From NCBI GenBank assembly GCA_012932865.1, contig SAXG01000010.1:434001-498000 (forward strand): a stretch of DNA of 64,000 nucleotides, read 5' to 3'. Position numbers and translations under genes: made by a program. Under the pieces are notes generated by a model. It saw nothing but the letters and a program-made list of their open reading frames with translations, did not search any database and was not told where the DNA came from. Numbering within the stretch: the first letter of the stretch is position 1; each line of letters begins with the position of its first letter. This document shows, in pieces, positions 1 to 8,571 of the stretch. Source of the stretch: Amylostereum areolatum. Taxonomy: Eukaryota > Basidiomycota > Agaricomycetes > Russulales > Stereaceae.

Positions 1-810
1 CCGTGTACACGCAAAATTAGGGCAGCGCCTGACGGCGTATAAACTGTGGCCACGACATATTGGGCTGCCGATGGGCGCGATGCAAGAAGGGTACGTGTCC
101 CATGAGTCCGCACAGAACACGCGCAGAGCGTAGCAATGACATGGGGAGGGGGAGGAGAGGCCATCAAGCCGGTTGCACCAAATTTGTGCATCAAAATGGG
201 CGCGAGCGGCAAGCAGCCAATTGCCAGAACAGATGGATCAAGGGGAGAAGAGAGAGAGTTAGACATGCCCGGCCCAAACATTGTGAGTGCTCACCTAAAA
301 CTTGCTTCTATTCTGGGACTGATTGAGCGCCGAGGTGGTGTTCAAAGCCGGGACAGCTGAACACGGCGAGTGGCACACTAGGAAGGCCTGGAAGACAGCG
401 ATGGCAGCCGCACAAGTCTGCGCAGAAAACACGCAGAGCGTAGCAGGAGAATGGAGGGTTTACGGACGGGTGTTCGAGGATGGGCATGTGCGAGGCAGGT
501 GTAAGAGTTGACGCGGGCGAGCGCAGTTGCGTGCGAGGATAGGCGCGTGAAACAATGGGCGCGTGCACTGGCGGATGGCGCGTGTAGAGGCAGGGGTGTT
601 TGTGTGCAGGGGCGGGCAGGGTGGGCGCGTAGAAGGGCGGGCGGGCAAGAGGCGGAGGGTGAGACGGGAGAGCACCGTACAAAATGGGGAGATAATAGGG
701 TAGCGCAATGAGTGACAATAGCGCGAGAAGGGACAATTGAGAATCTCACCTAGGACTTGGAGATCGTGTGTAGATTGGGGGCACAAGGTTGGAGGGGCGG
801 TGCCAATCGA

Positions 811-872
811 GGCAGGGGCGGGGGCGGGGGCGGCAGGGGCGGTGGGGGCAGCGGGGGCGGTGGGGGCGGCGG
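811..872. repeat. GGGGGC-type microsatellite
   Basis: The plus strand consists of degenerate GGGGGC/GGTGGG units. It produces spurious Gly-rich and Pro-rich frames on the two strands and is probably not coding. Confidence 0.8.
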
Positions 873-1120
873 GTTGAATCGCGGATGGGGCGGGACTTGT
901 GGCGGATGGAAAATGTCCCACGTGTCTGCACAGAAGCCGCGCAGATCGTGAAAGACGGCTTGTGGAGAGGGGCAAGGTTGGGGAGGACGGGAGGACAGGG
1001 GAGGGGGTGGGGGGAGGATGGAATGAAGGAAAAAGTAAGGCGAAGTCAGACTTAGCAACTTCGCGTGGGATCGGACCATTGCGGGCCTAAGTCTGATCAC
1101 CGAGCCGGGGACTTGATCAG

Positions 1121-1340
1121 CATCCTCGGACCGGAGGTTTTGCACGTGACCTGATTGACGGAGATTTCCGGCTGGCAGCACCATCGGAGTTCTTGGACCG
1201 GAGGCAGATGCACGTGACTTGATTGACGGAAACTTCCGGCCAGCAGCGCCATCGCAGTCTTCAGACCGGTTGATGCACGTGACTGATCAACAGAAATCTC
1301 CGGTTGGCCACGCGATTGCGGGCCGGTGCAGATTTCGTGC
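1121..1340. repeat. Degenerate tandem repeat of about 61-68 bp with CACGTGAC cores
   Basis: Three units begin near 1121, 1182 and 1250, with a weaker fourth near 1311. Each reads roughly CATCG..CGGACCGG.., GCACGTGAC, TTGATTGACGGA, TTCCGG. The CACGTGAC cores are at 1143-1150, 1211-1218 and 1276-1283. CACGTG is the classic E-box bound by basic helix-loop-helix factors, so a regulatory role is possible but is inference. Confidence 0.7.
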
Positions 1341-1810
1341 GTGACAAGTCGCGCCTCTCAAGCCTTCACCACCTCCTACCACTCCCGTCGTTCCCGCTAT
1401 TCCCGCTATTCCCGCCATCCCTGCTACTCCCATCCTCCTGATCCTCCTGTCTCCTTCTATACCGCCTTCCATGCTCTGCGCGTCTTCTGCGCAGACACGT
1501 GAGGCGCATGCAACCTTCATTCGTGACCACCATCTCCCGGTCTCCCACTTCACCATTTTGTCGGTGCCAAAGATGATCTTTCAGACCTTCGTGAGTAACT
1601 TGTCTCGTTTTTCTTCCTGTCACCGCTGCTCACTATCATATCTCGCCTTCATCCTCCCTGATTCATTGCACTCCTGGTCACCCCACCTCGTCCATGGCCT
1701 CCCTTCAATGCCTCCCTCCAACTTGTTCCCTCCCCCGCCCTATGCACGTTGCCCTCGCATATCCCCTACCTGGAACACCACCCTCGTCCGCCGCTCGCCT
1801 TTGTACGCCA

Positions 1811-1905
1811 CCCGCCCTTGCCCTCCGCCTAGCCCGTCGCCTTGCCCTCGCCCTTGCCCGCCGCCTTGCCCTTGCCCTTGCCCTTGCCCTTGCCCGCCGT
1901 GTCGC
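1811..1905. repeat. CTTGCC/CTCGCC hexamer array
   Basis: The plus strand is an imperfect run of CCCTTGCC and CCCTCGCC units. Long open frames over it are Pro/Ala/Leu-rich on one strand and Arg/Ala-rich on the other, as expected from a hexanucleotide array. Confidence 0.75.
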
Positions 1906-2448
1906 CCGCTGCTTGCCGCTCGCTATGCTTCTATTCGAGCCGCTCTTGCCCCTCCCTTCGCATCCCTCCTCGCATTCCACGTTCTGCGCGTCTTCTGTGC
2001 AGACCCGTGAAGTGCGCACACCCGGCACCTACGTCTTCGGACACGTCCCTCCTATTGCCTTCAAGGATCTCCTGTCTTGCCATTGCCCATTGCCGTCGCC
2101 CATTTCCATCAGCTTGGATGAAGTCGTTACTCAAAAGCGGCCCATCTGAAGAAGGTCATGCAAAGGCCCGCGCATACGTTGACCATATGAACCGAACCTT
2201 TGGGTTACAATCGTCCCCACACTGGCACCACCCCCCGAATCCTGCCCCTCGTACCCGTGGGGGAACACCTCCTCGAGATCCCGACATAGATGTGTCGCAT
2301 TCCTTCTTCAAAATGTTTCCCGGTCCTCTTGGGAGCGCCAACTCCTTTCTGCCACTTCTGTCGCTGATTCGTCTTCCAGGGTCTTCCACGTCCTGGCCTT
2401 TCGCCTCCACTCCCCCTCGCACGCTCCCCACCCTGCGACTGCTCGCCT

Positions 2449-3269
2449 ATGAACGTCCTGATGGGCGCATTAGGCGGTCTACCCGTTGAAGGGTGTCTGA
2501 AGACAGAATGGAACGAGGCAAGGGCCTATGTCCATGGTATCTGCAGTGCCCAGGACTACTTTGTGAGTCTCCTCATCTTCGGTGTGCATGATTCTCACTG
2601 ATGACATCCCAGGATTATTATCTGTTCCCTCCCATGAAGGTTGGGGAGCGGTGGAAGGCGCACGGGTACTCGCTGCTCCCCTTCAACGTCCTCAAACTTT
2701 CCGTCGAAGACCTAGCATACCAGTACTGGTCTGCCTACTTCGGTAGCCAGCCAGACGATCACATCACGCTCAAATTTGACCGCCGCTGGCTCGTCCGTCC
2801 TCAAGCAGGATGGGACTGGTCCGGCCTGTACTCTTTTGGACTTAGGGGCCTACCCTCACTACTTGTGGGCCTTTACTACTGGGCTCTCGGGCTGATAGGC
2901 AGCGGCGTTACCCCAAACACTTCAACGTCGGATGCTCGCAAACAATGGTACAACTGGCGAGTGTGCACAAAAGACCTGGTCAATGTTGTTGCGACTCTGC
3001 AGGGCATTAGCTTTGGTCAAATTTCCTCCGTCGCTGAAGACCTCGGCGTGCTCGCGCGCCACCAAAGTGGGCATCGCGAATTGTTGGCGTGGTATGACGG
3101 TGCTCCTCCCGCTCTTGGTCCCGCCGTTCAGGACCCTCTCCTTGTACAACCTGCTGTCATTGGTTGCGGTGCTGTTCCCGCTCTTCCACCCCTTGGCACC
3201 TCGACATGCCTAATTGAGGTTGAAGATGGCACATTTGACAACCCGATTGAGGTAGATCCCACCTGCTAA
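2449..3269 (+). CDS. Hypothetical protein, two exons
   Basis: An ATG at 2449 opens a frame that is joined across a 50-bp intron (2563-2612, GTGAGT..CCCAG) to a 3' exon ending at the TGA/TAA region near 3269. The splice keeps the frame (..AQDYF then DYYLFPP..). The predicted product is about 255 residues, rich in aromatic residues (W/Y), with a hydrophobic stretch GLPSLLVGLYYWALGL near its middle and an acidic tail (VEDGTFDNPIEVD). I do not recognise a domain. The true 5' end may lie in an earlier exon, since the region upstream is low complexity. It lies between repeats and a dioxygenase-like gene, so it could be a remnant rather than a functional gene. Confidence 0.45.
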
Positions 3270-3851
3270 ATTACTGTACATGTATTGCTCCCACCATGAA
3301 TATAGAATATCCAACTCCCTCATCCCTTTCCTACCTGCACTAACTGGGTCCCGCCCTGGTCTGGTACCCGCTAAGATCATGACGTATTTTCGGGATGCCT
3401 TCCTCAAGGCATCCCAAAAAATACGTCATGATCTCAGCAAACCGGGTCCGGATGAGATCAAAATAATCGCGCAATGCATTGACCGGGGCTCCTGGTCCCA
3501 TCAATGCCTCGTGAATAAATTTCCGTGAGGTACATTCCTCTTTGGGTGGAGATCATGGCATGGTACAGACTCTTCGAACCACGAACAGTCGATGGATGGT
3601 TATATATATTCATCATGGACAATACTTATTGATTTCTGTGTCTGACCACCTTCTTGGTTCCCATACTACATGCAGCCTATCTGTACTGTACCATTGGGCA
3701 GGTTACGCATGGGCAACTGTGCCCTGGGCAGCCAATTTGTCCTGCCTGCAAATTATTTCAAGCTGATATTAGCCAATGAGCAGGCTTTCAGGGTGAGCTC
3801 CACCTCCTGTCTCCCTTTTTTCATCGCCCCCTGTCTCTTTCCCCCAGCATC
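3270..3851. other. Intergenic interval containing a hairpin
   Basis: No supported gene. The short open frames here do not look like protein families. The notable content is the near-perfect inverted repeat at 3372-3436. Confidence 0.5.
3372..3436. repeat. Near-perfect hairpin with about 27-bp arms and a 4-nt loop
   Basis: The left arm runs from GATCATGACGTATTTT to GGGATGCCTT (3375-3401) and the right arm from AAGGCATCCC to TACGTCATGATC (3406-3433), with loop CCTC. Only one mismatch and one extra A/T in the central homopolymer interrupt pairing. Pairing extends weakly outward through GCT(A/G)A and ACCCG. It could be a MITE-like palindrome, a small-RNA hairpin or a cruciform. No terminal target duplication is evident. 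Confidence 0.75.
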
Positions 3852-5921
3852 ATGGCTGACATCCTTCCTCCCGACGCCGGCGACCATACTGCCTCCCAAG
3901 CCACCACCATGGTTGATCTCCTGCTGGTTACCGTCGATCTTCCAACACGACCTTCCTTTCTCCCCGTTCTCTACAGGTGCCTCACCGCCCACCCTCTTTG
4001 CCCGTCGGATCTCCCTGCTGGGGACACGTACGTCCTGAAGCAGGATACATCAGCGGCCGGTCTCGCCAAACTCAACACTGGTGCCGGAACCCTCAATGTC
4101 CCCACCACGACAAGCTACGATGAGATGCAGGCCGTTCATGGTACATACCCTTGCCTTATAGCCTCATGTTCACATGCTGATGTTAAACAGGAATCTTCCG
4201 ACTGAACAACGGAGACACCGTGTTTGCCCGCAATGGAGGCGGACACAAATCCGGTCTCGACGACGTCCTGCAGGCCTTGGTTATTGGAAGGTACACATCT
4301 TCTGTCGTCCCTTGGTGCATTGATTGACACTGGCTACCAGAGATCAATTCACACCCATGCGAGAGGACGTTAGCGGTGGCGGCAACTCTCACGACGGGCC
4401 GCCCGACTTGGAGATGGTGTTGGACTCCGACTCGGACAACAATCGCCCTGCCGCCCACCTCATCAAGAACATGGAGGACACTTGCATGGTCATGCTCGGC
4501 GGTGCTGCCGACCACGGCCCGTCCACGCCCCAGAACTACCATCTGAATGACCCGAAGCAAAAGGGTATTGTCGCGCGAGGTGGGACCGCTTTCGAACGGT
4601 CGGGCCATGCTCACCCTGTCAAGCCAGACACACAATGCTACGGCATCGCCACATCATTTGAGAAGACGACCAAGCTGGTCTTGCCCATGAAGGGCAACAA
4701 AGTATCCCCTGCCAACGAAAACTTGAGGGGTCTGCAGATGTGCCATAACATCCTCAAGGTATGTGTCTATATTTCTCCTTTAATGTCGCCTCATATCTTT
4801 CACCAGGATGGGGTACGCCTCGGCATGGGCGGCACGCGTTACCTTCCGGACGATGTCCGTGACCACATGAAGGTTCACTTGGACCTCGTCAACGCACCCC
4901 GAATTGGGTGCGACTCAAACACGTTCTGGGCCAACGCCCAAGTCAACCTATCTCCTGCGGAGCACGGAGATAGCGGTACGTCCTTCCACTTCTCACCTTG
5001 CGCCGTCCAACCGTGGATGATCTCCACGCGTTTTCTGCGCGGATGTCATCCCACCGGGTGTTCTTACACTTTTTATTCTAGATGCTTCCGATCTGTCCGC
5101 CTCCTTGGGCTTTTTCGGCGGTGCACACAAGGACAAGGGTGATTTACCTTCGGGGTTGACATGCATGATTTGCAGTCCCGATATGCCCAAGGACTACCAC
5201 CCAGGCATGTCGTCCGAATCAACTGTGGCCAGAACGAGTCCTTTATAATGTGTATCTATTTTTACGTGAATAGGAATCTTCAAACTGTTTGAACTAGGCG
5301 TGTTCATATCGCTCGAAGACCTCAAGATGATTTATTTCAGCGGGTTAAAATGTCATGGCAGGTCCGCTCCGTGTGCGCCCGCTGGAGAAGCTGCAATTCC
5401 TTGGGCATACCATTTTGCCCTCATCCTTTACCCGCCGTCGTCGATCTTGGAAAATAAAGGCATTACCGCACTGGTGACGCTGAAGTCGAAGCCCCTTATC
5501 CGCGAGCTGAAAAAATCCTGAATACTTAGCCTGCTGACTCGGGAAGAAATCCAAGTCGTCAAGGAGTCGCAAGGGTTGCTTGGTATATCCCCAGAGATGA
5601 AGAATAAGTACGGTCTGACCTATTACACCGTTTACAATACACATCTGACTATGAATAGTCCGCAAGATATCAACAGTTGCACCTGGTCTGCCCATACAAG
5701 CTGGGCTTCTGATGGTCACATCATCATGTCCGGCACATTGCTGCTTGACTTCATCGCGTGCAGTCTGTTACTCCTGTGCACGTTCATCCTCGCGCAAGTT
5801 CACAGGAAATTCAAGGTGCGTTCCATCTTCAAACACCTACTATCAGCGCTGCAACATCTCACCCTCAGATACGCATCAATTCTGAAAAATTCCTTTCGGC
5901 ATTTTCTATGGAGGTTGTGGC
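3852..5921 (+). pseudogene. TET/JBP-type 2-oxoglutarate-Fe(II) dioxygenase-like gene, truncated by LTR
   Basis: Exons from ATG 3852 join across introns 4141-4190, 4291-4340, 4759-4806, 4976-5081, 5205-5273 and 5816-5868, and each join keeps the frame. The 3' part resembles an Agaricomycete dioxygenase family: GGAHKDKGD (an HxD metal motif, about 5120), DLPSGLTCMIC, DYHPG-IFKLFELGVF, then FSGLKCHG (the second histidine) and WAYHFALILYPPS. Family members as I recall them carry Arg where this copy has His in WAYH, which could impair 2-oxoglutarate binding. An in-frame TGA (5519-5521) interrupts the C-terminal region, and the frame continues open past it to IRINSEKFLSAFSMEV. A Gypsy LTR begins at 5922 inside the coding sequence. 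Intron five uses a GC donor. Such enzymes oxidise 5-methylcytosine in characterised TET proteins; activity here is doubtful. The family assignment is from motif memory, not a search. Confidence 0.55.
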
Positions 5922-6345
5922 TGTCACGGATCACTCTATTTCTCTCTTCGTTTGCAGACCTCCTACACGCGACACGTCACAGCACATGACTCTCTTTTGC
6001 ATCACATGCTCCAACGACGTCATTGCCCGGACTTCTGAGTGGAACCCCGTCCCCTTATCTATAACATCATCGCTCCGGACTTCCGTCCTCCGCCCCATGA
6101 CTCCTTTCTTATTGTCTCCCCCCGCTCGCACCACTATCGCATCACATCGCACCATCGCTCCTACCTGTATATAAGGACAGTGTTTCTCTTCCCTTTTCTC
6201 CAGACTGTCCATCTCGTCGTATGGTACTGTAGCCTGTGTTGCACTACCCTAGGCCTGACACTCTCAAATTCATTTGTTCTCTCTTGCTCCTCCCATTGTC
6301 GCGACTTAGGCGGTTCTATCGGTCTCATAAACTGCATTTCTGATG
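5922..6345 (+). repeat. 5' LTR of Gypsy A copy 1
   Basis: It is 424 bp, starting TGTCACGGATCACTC; the terminal TGACA of the other copies is TGATG here. A TATA-like box TATATAAGG lies at 6168-6176, as in the other family A LTRs. Confidence 0.85.
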
Positions 6346-6962
6346 CCTGCACAGTCTATCCCTACGCCTACCTCGCACCCCTCTCTCCATCTACCTCTGC
6401 CGTCTCTACGACATTAAAACCTCCCACCACGGACCTCCCGAACGCACCAGTCTTTCTCCCGTTCAACGGAAAGCCAATCACCCCCCGCAACGATGCACCA
6501 CTCCCCTACCCTTGGTCCAACGCCGTCACTGTCAACTGCCTCATCCCCGTACAGAACCTCTGCAAAAAGGATTCTTGAACCGTGCACGGCCTCAACTTCC
6601 GCATCTTCGAGTGGAGGTGGCATAAGGATCACGGTACTGTCGTCCTCGCTCTATACGTTCGGATCACTACATGCATCAACATAGATCTTGAACGCCTCGA
6701 GTTCACCCTCCACGCCCCCACCTACCACACGGATCTCATCCAGAACGCCCTCAACCCGATCCTCCAGACCAGTTTCATCTCCGTCTCCCAGTTTAATCGC
6801 TGGACCCCCGAATCCACCCCGCCACCAGTCCTCCGTCCCACCGTCAAGGGTAAGACCCTTTGCCGCCGCCACCACAAACACAAGGTCCGCCAGGCATTAA
6901 AAGCCGGCTACCTCACCCAGAAACTCCTCGGTCGTCGCCCCGTCGCGGCTGACTTCTTCTAG
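6346..6962 (+). pseudogene. Conserved pre-gag module 1 (ORF0), copy 1
   Basis: This frame encodes a roughly 200-residue sequence matching the Gypsy copy at 22452-23068 and, more distantly, family B at 36735-37340. The core is LNFRIFEWRWHKDHG followed by a FTLHAPTYHT-like segment, ending in ..RRPVAADFF and a TAG at 6960-6962. I do not recognise the domain. No suitable ATG begins it. In this copy the first part is broken relative to the 22452 copy. Confidence 0.5.
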
Positions 6963-7545
6963 AACCATCGCTTCCCAACCCTTCACCCGTCCCTCTACCC
7001 CCGAGTTTCCCCTGGGCATCTTCCGCAACTACTTCCTACACGAATACTGCATTCTCACCTCCTTGGAAACCAAGAAATTGGTACACTGGGCCCATAACCC
7101 CCCCGAAGAAAGCAGGCAAGACTGATACCTCTACGAAAGTGATGGCAGATACCTCACAGACGACAACTTCGACACCGCTGCCGACCTCCTCGCCGCCTTC
7201 TACGACCCACCTTCATCTTCTTCCCCACCGCCCCGCCGATCCACCGTCCTCCTCCCCCCCAAGGGAATCAAGTTCGACAATGTCACCAGGAAGTGGTACG
7301 CGTATCGACAAAACCGGCAAGGAACACCAGGGTGCACAGTAGTTGAGTGGCAACCTTCTAGCATAAACCCCGTTCAGGATCTCTGGTTTTGGAAACACAG
7401 CCAGGAACTCGTTACCCCTCTCGAATTCCAAGTCACGCGCGAAGTCCAAATTGAGCTTGACGAAGCTGAAGAAAACCGTAAGGAACACCGACACCAAGAA
7501 GAAGAAGCCTTCAACCGATCCCTCGACATCGCCCTCCCCGACACC
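6963..7545 (+). pseudogene. Conserved pre-gag module 2, copy 1 (frameshifted)
   Basis: After the conserved TAG, a second conserved segment precedes gag: PGIFRNYF.., then KWYAYRQNRQGTP..VVEWQP, then an acidic and basic run up to the gag ATG. Relative to the 23069 copy it has a frameshift near its start and an in-frame TGA after SRQD, so it is decayed here. The KWYAY..VVEW core is the part shared with family B. Its function is unknown. Confidence 0.45.
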
Positions 7546-8571
7546 ATGCCCGACACCGAATCCAAGCCTGCCATCTCCAAGCGGGAGATCGGCCCCAAAC
7601 TGAAGCCTTTCAAAGGCGATAGACGCGACACCCTCTGGTTCTCCCTCAAGCTCCGTATGTTCCTGCGTGTTAACAAGGATGTTTATGCCACAGACGACGC
7701 CAAGATGATGCTCCTCCTCAGCTTGATGGAGGATGACACGGCGAAAGCCTGGGCCACGCATTGCCACATGGAACTCTTCGACGACAAAGACAAGAAGGAA
7801 GACACCGAAACCCTCGGCCTCACGCCCCCGACGCTCCACTACAGCTCCTACAAAGAGCTCTTTGAGAGGTTCGGCAAAGACTTCGTGCCCGTCGATCCGA
7901 AGATAGAGGCTCAGCGTAAGATCAACAAGCTCACAATGACCACCTGGTACATCACTGACTTTATCACCGAGTTTGAGATGCTGGCAACCATGTCAGGGTA
8001 CGACAACGAGGCGCTAATCCACTTTTTCAAGAAGGGACTTCAGCGTGACCTTGGCAAGCAGGTGGCCCGGTCGTACCCATTCCCCACCAACCTTGCGGAG
8101 TGGAAGGAGCGCGCCCGCTGCATCAACCACCAGTGGCTCGAAGAGAACCCGGAGAGGAAGAGCAGTCAGTCCAAGGGGGCTGTCGCGCTCACCTCAAACG
8201 GTTCAGCCAACGACTCCTTGTTGCGCCGAGTCGGCGCCTTCACCAACACCTCGACCCGCCCTGCAAAGCTGACGGACGACGAACGCGCAAAGATGATGCG
8301 TGAAGGCAAGTGCTTCATGTGTCGACAGGCCGGTCACGTCTCTCGCAACTGCCCCAACCACAACTCGAGCACGCGACGGGTAGGCGCAGTAGAGACTGGG
8401 TCCAAGGCCCCTCCCCTGCCGACGAACACGGCTCCGCCCACTGCGAAAGCGACCCCCGACCCGTCCAAGACCATCGCAGCAATCACCCGCCAGCTGAAGG
8501 ATCTGGACGTGGATGGTAAGGAACAGGCAGTGGCACTATTGAAGGATATTCTGGAGTCGCAGGATTTTTGA
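7546..8571 (+). CDS. gag: Gag of Gypsy A copy 1
   Basis: A 341-residue retrotransposon capsid protein. It has the Retrotrans_gag-like central helical region (KPFKGDRRDTLWFSLKLRMFL, then [20 protein letters not shown]) and one CCHC zinc knuckle, [14 protein letters not shown], near residue 260. It packages element RNA in virus-like particles. The stop overlaps a run of five T (GATTTTTGA), and pol opens in the -1 frame at the same place, which suggests pol is made by -1 frameshifting. The start ATG was chosen because it follows the AUG-poor leader and matches the 23660 copy. The frame is intact. Confidence 0.85.
   Translation: MPDTESKPAISKREIGPKLKPFKGDRRDTLWFSLKLRMFLRVNKDVYATDDAKMMLLLSLMEDDTAKAWATHCHMELFDDKDKKEDTETLGLTPPTLHYSSYKELFERFGKDFVPVDPKIEAQRKINKLTMTTWYITDFITEFEMLATMSGYDNEALIHFFKKGLQRDLGKQVARSYPFPTNLAEWKERARCINHQWLEENPERKSSQSKGAVALTSNGSANDSLLRRVGAFTNTSTRPAKLTDDERAKMMREGKCFMCRQAGHVSRNCPNHNSSTRRVGAVETGSKAPPLPTNTAPPTAKATPDPSKTIAAITRQLKDLDVDGKEQAVALLKDILESQDF

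Larger units (their letters stand above)
1..2448. other. GC-rich low-complexity region without a supported gene
   Basis: Open frames on both strands here are long only because the DNA is GC-rich and repetitive; their translations are Pro/Arg/Gly-rich and show no domain. The region holds a GGGGGC-type microsatellite, a CTTGCC hexamer array, a tandem array with CACGTGAC cores and five copies of a GC palindrome. I see no start, intron pattern or protein family that supports a gene. Confidence 0.5.

Noticed and set aside
308..1184. Long minus-strand Pro-rich frames
   Set aside because: They are produced by GGGGGC and related microsatellites, both strands are open at once and there is no domain or intron support.
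3375..3433. Hairpin as a rho-independent terminator
   Set aside because: The genome is eukaryotic, the arms are too long and no T tract follows.
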